Assembly (NCBI GenBank): GCA_050084515.1
Contig: CM114273.1
Coordinates: 11,284,001 to 11,348,000, forward strand
From: Blasia pusilla
Taxonomy: Eukaryota; Marchantiophyta; Marchantiopsida; Blasiales
DNA: 64,000 nucleotides
Direction: 5' to 3'
The translations under genes and the position numbers were made by a program. How positions within the stretch are numbered: the first letter of the stretch is position 1; each line of letters begins with the position of its first letter. The notes below the pieces were generated by a model, which worked only from the letters and a program-made list of their open reading frames with translations, had not been told where the DNA came from and made no database searches. Below are positions 1-10,287 of the stretch, in pieces.

Positions 1-44
1 TCATGATCACGGAGCGCAGGACCGAGTACCGGACTGCCTTCGAC

Positions 45-296
45 TCACAAGTCAGGCGGTTTACCGTTCTGTTGCTTCTGCAGAAGCCCCCGTTGGATTG
101 ACATCAGTGGCCGCAGCATGTCGACGGCCGCCTTACACCCCTGCATGGAGTGAGTCATAGACAGATGGCAATCGTCGTCATGCACGTCCAGAGGCGTCCG
201 GAGCAGCCAGCGTGAAATCTGAAATTCTGAATCATGTAATCTCGATCCCACTGGCGACGACTGATTCCAATGATCCCAATCGTGGGTGAGGTCCAT
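45..296 (-). CDS. Unidentified short reading frame
   Basis: An open frame of about 83 codons starts at an ATG near 296 on the minus strand and ends with TGA near 45. The product is mixed in composition (about two Trp near the start, many Asp and His) and has no domain I recognise. Codon use looks less AT-rich than in the surrounding transposons, which is why I list it. It could be an exon or a gene fragment carried by the Helitron whose 3' end lies at 1403-1433. No splice sites were assigned. Confidence is low. Confidence 0.2.
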   Translation of the reverse strand: MDLTHDWDHWNQSSPVGSRLHDSEFQISRWLLRTPLDVHDDDCHLSMTHSMQGCKAAVDMLRPLMSIQRGLLQKQQNGKPPDL

Positions 297-1402
297 GAGT
301 GCGAACAAGTTACGAGGGGGTAACTAGTGAGTCCAGAAGCTTCGATTTGCACGTGTTCATCGTGCTGTCACTGCTGTACTAGGAAAAATGCGACCGACTT
401 TGGCCATAGATTGGCAGAACAACTGTCATCCATCCATTGGAATCCACTGTTCGCAAATGGTGGGTATAATTGTCGTCAATAAAACCCAACCAGTCGTCGA
501 ATCCATCTTCTCCGTGTCACTCTGGGGATGCACTTCGATAAAAACGAGTGATGGAAAACCCATCGGAAGTACAAAAGAGGGGGACTCAAAGAGTCAAAAC
601 CTGAAGGCCACAGCAAGACCAGAAAAGAAAAGGAAGAAGGGGGCGGAAAATCCGCTGTAGTATTTCAGCGGTTCAACGTCTTCGATTCCAGGGAATAATT
701 CGATTAGAGCGAACAGACTTTGGCGAATAATTTCGTTTGACCCTGTTTTAAAACTCTGCCTCCTCCCGGTGAAAAGCTTTGACAGAGAACCACTCAACGG
801 GAAACTGGAACAAACCAGGACCAGTTGCCTCGACTGAATCGATTCAACTGGCCTCGAATTCGATGTGAGCCGACAGGGTCCGTGAGAGACGTTCTTGTGA
901 ACGCTATATCTGCATTTCGGACTCGGGTGATTACTTGAGACGTACCGGGAGATCTCCGACCGTGAACGATCCCGGTCCAGGAATTTTCGATTCCCAGTCG
1001 GAAGTTTACAGAGGAACCCCCTGATTCAGCTCGTAATTCCCTTAATTTTCAGTAACTTACCAGAAGTCTGTAAATTATATCGGCCGGGTTTACGAAGAAG
1101 GCCGGGACACATCGAATTTCACCGGCTGTTTGGGCCGGAATTCGAAATTTCGACTCTTTCGTCACCCTTTCGAAAAAGTGTCGGCCCCAACTGTTCCGTT
1201 CACTTTCATAAAGGATTTCACGGGCAACGGTACGGGCTGCATCATATATCATCGTTGGAGGATGCAGTTTTTTTCTCGCTCCTCCGTTTGACACGTGTAA
1301 GTAGATTTCTGTCACCTTAAATGGGGGTCATACGAAGAGAAATAGATAAAGGTTTGTTATTATAATAAAGTGGAAATTTGAGAAGGAGAGTATGATTAGT
1401 TA
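297..1402. other. Unassigned moderately GC-rich stretch upstream of a Helitron end
   Basis: Only short frames are present (for example 388-660 plus and 594-797 minus) and none resembles a known family. Its base composition is clearly less AT-rich than 18.9-21.5 kb. Because a Helitron 3' terminus follows directly, this may be the body of a non-autonomous Helitron carrying captured fragments. The 5' TC terminus was not found and may lie outside the window. Confidence 0.3.
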
Positions 1403-1433
1403 GGGACCGTGCATAGCACGGTCCCTTTACTAG
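1403..1433 (+). mobile_element. Helitron 3' terminus (hairpin plus CTAG)
   Basis: The sequence shows a perfect 10-bp stem (GGGACCGTGC at 1403-1412 and GCACGGTCCC at 1416-1425) with a 3-nt ATA loop, then four bases (TTTA), then CTAG at 1430-1433 followed by T at 1434. Plant Helitrons end in a short GC-rich hairpin a few bases before CTRR and insert between A and T, so all three hallmarks are present. This is the right end of a plus-strand element; no Rep or helicase gene is visible to its left, so it would be non-autonomous or extend beyond the window. Confidence 0.78.
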
Positions 1434-2456
1434 TTATACTAATAGTATTCGCCTGGAGATTTGGTGAGTGCAAAATAAGAGGTGAGGAAGAGAGGGATCC
1501 TCAAATGAGAACGAGCGCCGGAACAGTGAGTGAGCTAGGAATGACTACGGGAGATGTTGGAGTACACAAATATGCGGCCTTCCTCTAATGAATCCGACAC
1601 CAAAAGGGCAGACTAGCAAAACTGTTGTGAATGTAGTAGTGATGGATGTGCGGACTTTGAAATTAGGTAGAGAACATAAGGAGTATATTGTAAGCCTATT
1701 CTCGTGACAAACCTATTCAAAAGCGGTGTTGAAGAAGACACTTAGAAAATCAAGTATTAAAAAACAACGTACACATCCTATCCTTGTGAGAACTAGTAAG
1801 TTGCGCATGCATAAAACTATGCCCGTTATGCCTTTCCTCATCCATCCCCTCTCTCATGTGTATTCTCCTCTAAACCTAGCTTCATTATTTCTTAACTTGA
1901 CTCCTCATTTAAAAATTTCACATGTAATGGGTAAGGGACAGGTGTGTCAAGAAAGGAAGGATATCCGCAACGCATAGGGATGTAATATTTTTCCACGTGA
2001 AAAGTGCTCAAAAAGGCTCGGCTAGCTTTGTATCATATGCGAAATAAGGTTCTATCCGAACCCTGGCCAGTATTTTCAAATCTCTTTCGGATTTGCAGGG
2101 ATGGGTGCAGACAAGTGGCAGTTGCCGTTTCTCATCACTAGGGCATAGGTACTCCTTGTGGGAAGTTAGACCGTCCGATGTCCACGGGGGACCAACGACA
2201 GAGTACAGCCCCGTTGACAGGGCTACGACACGCCCGAATTATTGGAACAACAGTACGGTTTCTTTCAGGCTTTATTTCAAGCTAGACTAATGTTAAAAAT
2301 TATGTATGTATGAGGTCGTCTCTACTTCTTTTAAACTAGACTGGCGTTAAAAATATATGACCACAGACCACCTTCCCAGTTCGTTTTACTCGCGGAGACA
2401 ACCGGGGGCATTGTGTGACAACCAGGATGTAGGACAAGAACGCAGGCAAGAACTTT
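1434..2456. other. Intergenic stretch without a recognisable gene
   Basis: No supported gene is seen. Short frames at 1726-1977 and 2093-2290 have no recognisable features. A short imperfect direct repeat is visible near 2280-2310 and 2330-2360 (CTAGACT followed by TTAAAAAT in both). Confidence 0.4.
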
Positions 2457-3038
2457 TTGGGTGCGTTTCTGGTGGGAGACCTCGGTCCGCACACTTTCTT
2501 TCCGATCTGTGACGATACAGCGCAGAAAGAATCCTGGTGGGCAGATTACTTGCGCTTTTCACGACTGGGAGTTGAAATTCCTTTGTCCACAGTCCAGACT
2601 CCATTGCTGGCCCTTTCATCGAAGTGCGAAGTCGATGAGGGTATTTCGGCATATTACACGGGACTTGAAACAGGAGAAGTTCTACGCCACCGGAGGCCGG
2701 TACATCCGCACAGTCCCGTGACTTTTATGGAAAGGTCTTGCCCGAAATCTCTGAGTTTATTTTATGAACGCCAGATGTATATGACTAGCGAGAGCCGTGA
2801 ACATGTGACTTTTTTCAAATACGAGGACTGCCGCGCACATGCAATTTCGTGGATGATGGTCACCGCCCGATACCTGAAATCGGTCGGGAATCTAGAAAGT
2901 AGATCATCTTGCGGCTTTGCGCAGCAAAACCACGCCGGATTCCCTCCTGCATTGGTATCGATGCTTCTGCCTCACATGTCCACCGCATTCGAACGAGATG
3001 AAATCTTTACTTTGAAAACGGAGTCACTATGCCCCTAA
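2457..3038 (+). CDS. Unidentified 193-codon open frame
   Basis: A 193-codon stretch is open on the plus strand and ends with TAA at about 3036-3038. It opens at a TTG, and the first ATG in frame is around residue 91, so it is either an exon of a spliced gene or a shorter protein of about 103 residues. The peptide is rich in aromatic residues and Cys and lacks obvious low complexity. No family is recognised, and no splice acceptor was confidently placed. It lies alone between transposon debris, so a captured or degraded gene fragment is the simplest reading. Confidence 0.3.
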   Translation: MGAFLVGDLGPHTFFPICDDTAQKESWWADYLRFSRLGVEIPLSTVQTPLLALSSKCEVDEGISAYYTGLETGEVLRHRRPVHPHSPVTFMERSCPKSLSLFYERQMYMTSESREHVTFFKYEDCRAHAISWMMVTARYLKSVGNLESRSSCGFAQQNHAGFPPALVSMLLPHMSTAFERDEIFTLKTESLCP

Positions 3039-3221
3039 ACGACAAATCTATCCACAGCATTAAGCATTTTTTTCTCGGTATATTGCATGCTGTAAGTAAT
3101 AAACGGATTATTGGGAAAATTGGTCAACAAGTTTATGAATTAAACAAGTGAGGAAGACCCTATATGTTGAGAAAATGAGGAGTAACTGTAAGGGCAATAA
3201 TAAATTGGCAGTTTTGAGGCT

Positions 3222-3279
3222 CTCTGGGAATACAATGACTCAATCAGATTTCCCTCCCATTTAAATTCATGCTACCATC
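3222..3279. repeat. Dispersed direct repeat, copy 1 (partner at 3838-3898)
   Basis: About 58 bp beginning CTCTGGGAATAC and containing CCCATTTAAATTCATG recur about 615 bp downstream. The two copies differ by scattered substitutions and a short indel. They could be remnants of the ends of an unidentified mobile element, but no terminal dinucleotides or target duplications were found. Confidence 0.5.
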
Positions 3280-3420
3280 GCTTGTGCATCCGCGGAGCCT
3301 TCGCTAGCTCCGGCACACCTGCGTGAGCACTTTCTCTGATCATCTGCGCTCCATTTGGCCATGTGACCGCCATTTTTCTAGGACGCCTTTGTCAGTTGCT
3401 GTTTCCGATTGTTCTGTGCC

Positions 3421-3434
3421 GTTGCCTAGGCAAC
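3421..3434. repeat. Perfect 14-bp palindrome
   Basis: GTTGCCTAGGCAAC is its own reverse complement. It is isolated in non-coding sequence and no function is evident. Confidence 0.5.
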
Positions 3435-4064
3435 GGTTATGATTAACGGCCGTCGACTAGCAAAGTTTACAACATCGCCTTTGATATTTTTAGTCGTCTC
3501 TATTGGGCATATAGTATCATTAGCTATTGGCCTCATGTGTGAGCAACCCGGGTGAAATGGAGAGTTTGCAATCACCCATGCTGCTAAGTCGTCATGGGCA
3601 GGACTAGTGTAACTATTATGCATCGATCGGCGCGCAATGATTGTCTACGAGTACCATCTAGCGATGATAGATTACCTCATCATTGATAGGGTCAGAGTTT
3701 CTCTTATGCATATGCCATATCTTGTGATTGGTAGTTGCTCCATGACGATCACGTACTATGTCCCTCGTGGCCGTACCGCACCGTCTTGATCGCCAAGCCA
3801 CACCATCACTATGGATTTGAGCATGTTATTCCGAGGATTTCTGGGAATACCATCATTCCTAAATCGGATTTCCTTCCCATTTAAATTCATGTTACCACTC
3901 TTGCAACTTGAGGGATTTAAATCCAGACTACCAACCATACAACTCCAATTCATGCACTTGCCATAATGAATTCGTGGAGTTGCAACTCCCATTCCTTGAG
4001 AGGGTCAAGTGTCAACTTGAGAGGAGTTAGAAAATTGAAGGGCTTTGCAATCAAACTTAGTCAT
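3435..4064. other. Intergenic stretch without a recognisable gene
   Basis: Short frames only. It holds the second copy (3838-3898) of the direct repeat that starts at 3222. The truncated gypsy fragment begins just to the right. Confidence 0.4.
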
Positions 4065-4911
4065 TTACATATAGAAAATATTTTTCAATCCCATGAACAC
4101 GCAAACTTGACTCACATCTATAGGGCGTGGAATCCCTGAAATAGTCAGATGAATATCGAGACCATCTGGATATATCGTATGACCCAAAAACTCAACTTGG
4201 TCATAGAAGAACTTACACTTTTCTGGATGTACCTTCAGCCCATATAACCGCAATCTTTGAAACACTTTCTCGAGATGTTGCTCATGCTCCTCAACTATGG
4301 CACTAGAGACCACAATGGCATCAATGTAATACGTAGCAAAATCCGACCTATCAAGATGCTATCCATAACCCTCTAAAATTTTGTTAGGGCAATCTTCAAC
4401 CCAAATGGTAAGAATCGCTACCAGTACAATAATCCTTCCCATGAGGATTGATGCCCAAGAATATAATCTTCTGTATGTCTTAAAGAGTGGGCATGCATAC
4501 CTATCAGATCGTGTCTACCAATCAATTGGCCAATCATCTCCACAAATTTTTCCATCTGTCTGATTGTCATTTACATCCTTCTTGGCGGGCATAAGATGCA
4601 TACTCCACATGCGACCTCTCTACTATTCTTGCCTTCGCCATTTTTTTGGCTCTTGCTCTGAATCAAGGCCCTCTCAATGTCATTGTATCTATGAGGGTCG
4701 TCGGAAGATCAACGTACCAGTTAAAAAGTCATTGCGAATCCCTGGATACTTCAAGGCACCCAAATCATACATACTAAATACAAAACAACTCATAAGTAAA
4801 TGATGTATCTAGCACCAATCCCCTCTTCTCAACTTAGGCCCAATATATGGCTCCCAAGTCTCAATCATGACTATTGTAGGACTCTCTTGCATGAATTTTA
4901 GTTGCTATCAT
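4065..4911 (-). pseudogene. Truncated Ty3/gypsy reverse transcriptase (left part of the copia-split copy)
   Basis: The minus strand of 4065-4313 encodes the C-terminal side of a gypsy-type reverse transcriptase, with the EEHEQHLEKVF, HPEKCKFF and EFLGH signatures seen in the complete copies at 28-33 kb and 62-63 kb. The catalytic YIDD is altered here (Asp-Ala around 4310-4320). The region 4314-4911 aligns by eye with 31000-31680, including the MPAEKD-type segment near 4570-4590 and the linker near 4800-4911, but is full of stops and shifts. The element stops abruptly near 4065, so RNase H and integrase are missing. The right part of the same element is found after the copia insertion, from 10288. 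Confidence 0.8.
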
Positions 4912-4916
4912 GCATT
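4912..4916. repeat. Target-site duplication, left copy (GCATT)
   Basis: GCATT flanks the left end of the copia element; GCATC at 10283-10287 flanks the right end. Four of five bases match. The interrupted gypsy sequence resumes directly beyond it. Confidence 0.7.
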
Positions 4917-5228
4917 TGTGGAAAACTGCTAAACAATCATAACTGGTGGAAAATGGCTATCACACACACACACCACCATGGAGAACAAAATTTGCAATGA
5001 GAGAATAAGTGGAGGCTGGTCCTCTTCTCAATTATATAGGGTATGTACAAGCAACCCTAACCCTACCCTTAACCACAGTCTCGAGTTAGACTAATTGTGA
5101 TTAACTAATCCTAGTTAAGATAATCGTGCTTAACTGACTAACCAAGATTAAGTTTCCGTACTTCGTGTGAGTACCAAATGTAGCAATTCAGGTATCTCAT
5201 GAGCTTGACTGTAACTCAATCTTCAATA
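4917..5228 (-). repeat. Copia 3' LTR (in element orientation)
   Basis: 312 bp, starting TGTGGAAAAC and ending CTTCAATA on the plus strand, nearly collinear with 9971-10282. It contains a (CA)n run near 4962-4975, a TATATA at about 5033-5038 and a telomere-like stretch of CCCTAA units near 5053-5070. Confidence 0.95.
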
Positions 5229-6961
5229 CTTCTCCTCAAGCTCATATCGATATCTCTAACGCCTAAATCCTTTCTAAACATCTCAAACTTATCTCTAGAC
5301 AATGCCTTTGTAAAGATGTCAGCAATTTGCTGATCTGTACCTATATACACAAGATCAATTTCTCTTGCAAGTACTCTCTCTCTGATAAAATGATAGTGCA
5401 CCTCAACATATTTTGTACGAGCATGAAACACAAGGTTATTAGCAAGCTTGATGCTACTAATATTGTCTGCATATATTACACTAAGTCCTAAGTTACTAAC
5501 ACCAATCTCAACAAGTAATCGATGAAGCCACACCGCCTCACATGCTGCAGTGGTTGCTCCTCTATACTCAGCCTCTGTTGAAGATAAAACAACTGTAGGT
5601 TGCTTCTTTGAAGCCCAACTTATAGCTGCATTTCTCAAAGTAAATGAATAACCAGATGTGAAGTGTCGATCAGATACGCTTCCTGCCCAATCAGCATCTC
5701 TCAATCCCTGTAATTGAAAACTCAGAGAAGGTCCAAATTGAAGCCTGAATTGAATAGAGAATTTCACATACCGCATAATCCTCCTCACAATATCAAGGTG
5801 AGGTTTTCGAGGTGCTTGCATAAACTGGCTCACTAGGCCAATAGCATAGCTCAAATCTGGTCTGGTTATAGTTAGATAGATCAAACTTCCAACGATACGC
5901 TTGTACATATTAGAATCTTCAAGCAGCTCTCCTTCATCCACTCTTAGCTTCAAGTTCAGGTCCAACGGTATAGAGATTGGTTTACAAGCCGTCATACCAT
6001 ATTTTGAAAGCATATGAAGAGCATATTGTCGCTGTAGTAACCACATGGTCTCTCCAACCTTGATAAACTCAAGACCAAGGAAGTACTTGAGTTCTCCCAA
6101 GTCCTTCATATCAAATTCTACTTGTAACTTAAGCTTGACTTGTTGTACCATTTCTTCAGTACTCCCAGTAATCAAGAGATTGTCAACATACAACACAATG
6201 AGAACTGTATGATCTTGTCCTCTCAAGACATATAACGAGGAGTCAGAATCACATACCCTAAAACCCAACTCTTGTAGGACGTATGTAATCTTGCCATACC
6301 AAGCTCTTGGAGCTTGTTTGAGCCCGTATAGAGCTTTTTTCAACTTGCATACACGAAATGGAAACTTGGGATGCTCGTATCCAAGTGGTCGAGTCATATA
6401 TACCTCCTCGTATAGATCTCCATTCAAGAAGGCATTCTTGACATCCATGTGATATAATCTCCACTTCTTACTTACTGCAACCACTATTCTCGTAGTCGTC
6501 ATCTTTGCAACAAGGCTAAATATTTCCTCATAATCAATACCATATTGTTGTGCATAGCCCTTAGCCACCAATCTCGTTTTGTATCTATTAATTGTACCAT
6601 CTTGATTGCGCTTGATTTTGTAAACCCATTTACAACCAATAGCTTCCTTACCAGAAGGTATATCAACCAACTCCCATGTTTGTTGATGTCTTAATGCAGC
6701 AAGCTCTTCCTCCATAGCTTCAATCCATTTGGATTTACTCGCAACTTCTTCAAAACAACTCGGCTCCTGCTCTTGAAGGGTAGTCATCATATATGCATGA
6801 TGTGTCGCAAGGAAACCTTCATTTATGAATCTATGAACTGGATGTGTAACTCTACTTGATCTACGAAGTTGTTGTTCAGAGGTAGATGCTTGTGACACCT
6901 TACTCGAGCTCTGACTAGTGTCAACAGACTCAATATTTACTCTTCCCGTCCATGGACTCAT
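5216..6961 (-). pseudogene. Copia reverse transcriptase-RNase H
   Basis: A 581-codon open frame covers the integrase-RT linker, reverse transcriptase and RNase H. Recognisable landmarks are KWIEAMEEELAAL (RT entry), GCKWVYKIKRNQDG, RLVAKGYAQQYGIDYEE, MDVKNAFLNGDL and ALYGLKQAPRAWY. The catalytic YVDD box reads YVDN, so the second Asp is replaced. In RNase H the first acidic residues are present (DADWAG, SSTEAEY, YADN), but the later segment reads TKYVEVHYHF where copia elements usually have His and Asp. The frame ends 13 bp inside the 3' LTR. The long open frame is notable in an otherwise stop-riddled element, but the active-site changes argue against function. Confidence 0.9.
5229..5243 (-). 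promoter_or_regulatory. Polypurine tract of the copia element
   Basis: Read on the minus strand the bases directly before the 3' LTR are GCTTGAGGAGAAG, purine-rich and ending exactly at the LTR boundary. This is the expected plus-strand primer site. Confidence 0.65.
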
Positions 6962-6990
6962 AAATTTAATTGATGAATCTAGGACCTCTC

Positions 6991-7779
6991 CTAATCCTGC
7001 ACTGTACTTAGGGAAGTTGAAGACAATGTTTGTTGGTTTATAGTCATATTCTCCCCCTCAACAGACAAGTTTAGAGGTGGAATAGGCTCAGATGGAGCAT
7101 GCCATGACTTTAGCTCATCAAAGACAACATCCCGACTAATAATAAGCTGCCTAGAGGATGGAATATAGCACTTATATCCCTTAGTTCCATCAGCATAGCT
7201 AATGAAGATACACCTTTCAGACTTGGGGTCTAATTTCTGACGTCTCTCAAAAGGAACATAAGCATAACGAATACAGCCAAATACTTTCAAGAAGGAAAAA
7301 TCAGGTTTACTTCCTATGAAGACTTCGAATGGAGTTTTATCATGAACTCGAGTTCGGTTGATTAAGAAGACTACACATGCTATAGCCTCTGCCCAGTATA
7401 CCTTAGGCATGTTCTTCTCATTCAGCATAGCTCGTGCCGCTTCAACAATATGTTGATTCTTCCTCTCAACCACTCCATTTTGTTGTGGAGTGTAGTGGCA
7501 AGTCACTTGACTTTGGATGCAATTCTGACGTAAATAGTCATCAAACTCTGTTGAAAGATACTCTCCTCCTCCATCACAACGCAATTTCAGAATGTGTTCT
7601 CCAGTCTGCTTCTCTATTGGAACTTTGAATTTTTGGAACATTAAGAATACCTCTGACGTGGCTTTGAGAAAGTATACCCATATATATTTAGAGAAGTCAT
7701 CAATAAATGAAACAAAGTACTGGAAACCACTAAGGCCATGTTGTGATGCTGTCCACACATCATTGTGGATCAACTCCAA
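6991..7779 (-). pseudogene. Copia integrase core
   Basis: A 262-codon open frame carries the DDE integrase core. The first Asp is in ELIHNDVW, the second in LRCDGGGEY and the Glu in NGVVERKN, so all three catalytic acids are present. The GCIRYAYVP and SERCIFISY segments are typical of the copia integrase C-terminal region. The frame differs from both the upstream protease region and the downstream RT frame, so at least two frameshifts separate it from its neighbours. Confidence 0.9.
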
Positions 7780-7814
7780 TATCTTGGATGCTCTTCTCCT
7801 TGCTTTGGAAAAGG

Positions 7815-7965
7815 AAATCTAGTTTATTTTCCGAATTGGCAAGCATGACATACCTCTAACGTAGCAAGACTCGCTAATTTAGGGAGTCCTATTACTATAT
7901 TAGATGAAGAAAGACTCTGTAATCTTTGAAGATTCATATGTACAATTCTTTTATGCCACACATTT
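7815..7965 (-). pseudogene. Integrase HHCC zinc finger of the copia element
   Basis: In one minus-strand frame the sequence reads WHKRIVHMN, then about 30 residues, then CHACQFGK followed by a stop. The two His and two Cys of the N-terminal integrase zinc finger are therefore intact, while the TAA right after the second Cys pair shows decay. It is not an ATG-initiated frame and is recognisable only by domain context between protease and integrase core. Confidence 0.75.
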
Positions 7966-8075
7966 AGATCTGTGACTTATTGGACGATTTGACCATACAT
8001 TACTATTTGAATCTCTGGCATAGAAACATCTAATTTGAACATTCTGCCAGATCTAGTTCCTTTGGCTATCGTAGT

Positions 8076-8440
8076 CTAGTTATCCATTGTTTCAATGAAA
8101 CAACCATCTACGTTAAACTTCACTTGATAACCCTGTTTTACTATCTGTCCTACAGAGATAAGATTTCTTGCAATGGTAGGAACATAGAGAACATTTCCAA
8201 GAGCACAAAGACCATCTGATGCTATTGGAACTTTACCGGTATGCGTGATATGATGTTGAGTATCATCTCCTGTGAGCACAACTGCAAGATCTTTCACCGG
8301 CTCCAAACTATTGAACCATTTTGCTTGTGAGGTCATGTGATTTCATGCATCGGAGTCAATGCACCAATCTGCAATCGAGTCTTTCTTGACCATTGCTCCC
8401 ATATGATGAGTCATGACCAAGAGATGCTCTGTTTGTGAAT
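8076..8440 (-). pseudogene. Copia protease region with altered active site
   Basis: The retropepsin motif, normally DSGA followed by an HMT-type segment, reads DWCIDSDA then a stop, then NHMTSQ around 8330-8370. The catalytic Asp is kept but the Gly is Asp, and TGA follows the Ala. Downstream, the frame 8076-8336 includes LGNVLYVPTIARNLISVGQ, typical of copia between protease and integrase. It lies in the same frame as the upstream Gag pieces. Confidence 0.8.
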
Positions 8441-8499
8441 GTTGTTGTTCTTGGTATTGCTCTTGGTGTTGTTGCTCCACATATTTTTCTTGCGATAAG

Positions 8500-9383
8500 G
8501 CTCCTGTTCTCATATCTGCCTTCTTCTTGAAGCAAAACTTTGTATTGTGACCCTTTATCCCACATCAATTGCAAGATCCAAGGACCCTCTGCTGCTGACC
8601 TCGACCCCAACGGTTTCCACCATCACCACCTTGTGATTATGTCTGGTACTGGTTCGTAGTTGATTGAGTGATGTTATATTGAGTGCCTCTTCCTCCATAT
8701 GCTTGATATCCACCACGACCACAGAAGTTTCTGCCACGACCCCTGCCTCTGTTTCATCCATAACCAGCAAATAGCGCACTCTCTTGCAGACTAGACGAGC
8801 TACCGTTGCCTACTAGGCGCATCTCTTCATTGATCAATAGAGGAACTAACTCTTGAAAGGTTGGATACTTCTCTCTCACAGAGATATAGGTCTGAAAGGA
8901 CTTGTAATCCTTTGGAAGGCCTTGAAGAGTGAATAAAATCAGATCATCATCTTCTACTGTCACTCCAATGCTATTTAATTGATCAACAATATGTCTGATA
9001 CTCAAAATATAATCATTGATGCTATGCGATCCTTTCCTTACTTCTTTCAATTGCTATTTCAATTGAAGCTTTCTGGCCTTTGTAGATGTCTGGAACAACT
9101 TTTCCAATGCATCCCAGGCCTCCTTCGGAGTATGAACATCTTGGATGTGACCTATCATTGGCGAACTGATCGTTATTGAAATGTAGTGGATTACTTGCCT
9201 TGCGCGTTTGTTCCAAGCGCGAACATTCAAGTCTGTTGAGTCACCTTTTGGCTTGGCCTCATCACCTATGACAAGCTCCCATAGTTCTTGACCCATGAGA
9301 AATTTTTTCATGTGAAACTTCCAGACAGTGTAATTCTGTTTGTCTAGCTTCTAGCATGTGATTGCTGCTGAGGAATACTCCAT
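8500..9383 (-). pseudogene. Copia Gag with zinc knuckle, several in-frame stops
   Basis: Translation starts plausibly at the ATG at 9383-9381 (MEYSSAAITC followed by TAG), and the same frame continues through 9311-9054 and 9050-8754, so only stops interrupt it here. Landmarks are AWDALEKLFQTSTKAR and LQGLPKDYKSFQTY of the UBN2-type Gag domain, an Arg-Gly-rich stretch near 8700-8750, and the CCHC knuckle near 8535-8575. The knuckle reads Cys-Asn-stop-Cys, then GHNTKFC, with TGA in the place of an aromatic residue. Other stops lie near 9350, 9051, 8750 and 8640. Confidence 0.85.
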
Positions 9384-9955
9384 GATAAACGATTTCACTC
9401 ACAAAAACGTAATTTCAGGCATTCTACTATTCCAATTGAAGCATAGACCACTCATACACAGAAATCGACCTGAAATTTGCCAAAATTGATCAATGTATGA
9501 AAGAACTAGTCGAAATTGGCCTGTAGAGAGCAAACTGCACAACTTTTCTTCACTAATTGCACTTTCCTACACTGAATTGCTGTTCCAGGAGCTTAGAGTG
9601 TCAGAATCAAGCGATTTTAGGTACGTTGGAAAGCTCTCAATGAGCTCTACAAGACGGCTAGAACAAGCCTTTTGGCGTCATTCGATGATTTAGGATTTAG
9701 GGTTTAGGATATTCTTCTTAATCCGCTTCGGCTAGAACAAGCCTTCGGCGTCGTTCTAGCCAAAGCGAACCCAGACGGCTGAATCGACCAAAAAAGCCCT
9801 AAAAAATTCCTCCAAAGTTTTATCACTGTCAAAACTCCTCCTGAAATCTGGACCCACTGAGCTCTAAATAAAATTTCCCTCTCCCAAACTGAAATTGCGC
9901 CTTCTCTTGCCTCTTTTTCTCTTCAAACACCAAGAATTTCAAGTGATGTTCTCCT

Positions 9956-9970
9956 CCCGCTCTGATACCA
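9956..9970 (-). promoter_or_regulatory. Primer-binding site, initiator-methionine tRNA type
   Basis: On the minus strand the bases directly after the 5' LTR are TGGTATCAGAGCGGG. TGGTATCAGAGC is the standard plant copia primer-binding site complementary to the 3' end of initiator-Met tRNA. It fixes the right LTR as the 5' LTR. Confidence 0.92.
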
Positions 9971-10282
9971 TGTGGAAAACTACTAAACAAGCATAATTGG
10001 TGGAAAACGGCTATTACACACACACACCACCATGGAGAACGAAATTTGCAATGAGAGAACAAGTAGAGGCTGGTCCTCTTCTCAATTATATAGGGTATGT
10101 ACAAGCAACCCTAACCCTATCCTTAACCATAGTCTCGAGTTAGACTAACTGTGATTAACTAACCTTAGTTAAGATAATCATGCTTAACAGACCAACCAAA
10201 ATTAAGTTTTCCTACTTCGTGTGAGTACCAAATGTAGCAGTTCAGGTATCTCATGAGCTTGGCTGTAACTCAATCTTCAATA
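9971..10282 (-). repeat. Copia 5' LTR (in element orientation)
   Basis: 312 bp, TGTGGAAAAC to CTTCAATA on the plus strand, paired with 4917-5228. Differences are mostly transitions. The outer boundary is supported by the solo LTR at 40395-40729, which has the same ends and a perfect 5-bp duplication. Confidence 0.95.
10086..10094 (-). promoter_or_regulatory. Candidate TATA box of the copia LTR promoter
   Basis: The minus strand reads CCCTATATAAT within the 5' LTR, about 190 bp from its start, a normal place for the U3 promoter. It is kept in the left LTR and the solo LTR. Assignment is by motif and position only. Confidence 0.4.
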
Positions 10283-10287
10283 GCATC

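Larger units (their letters stand above)
4917..10282 (-). mobile_element. Full-length Ty1/copia retrotransposon, degenerate
   Basis: Two 312-bp LTRs (4917-5228 and 9971-10282), a primer-binding site complementary to initiator-Met tRNA next to the right LTR, and a purine-rich tract next to the left LTR define an element transcribed on the minus strand. Domain order is Gag, protease, integrase, reverse transcriptase, RNase H; integrase before reverse transcriptase is the copia order. The LTRs differ at roughly 20 of 312 positions by my manual count, so it is not a recent insertion. Gag-Pol carries several in-frame stops (many look like Trp or Gln codons changed by a C-to-T/G-to-A transition) and at least two frameshifts. 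It is inserted into a gypsy element of the family described below. Confidence 0.95.

Noticed and set aside
4962-4977. (CA)n microsatellite as an independent feature
   Set aside because: It occurs at the same position in both full LTRs and is an ordinary part of the LTR.
5053-5070. Interstitial telomere sequence
   Set aside because: The CCCTAA-like stretch is short and occurs at the same place in all three copia LTRs, so it is part of the LTR rather than a telomere relic.
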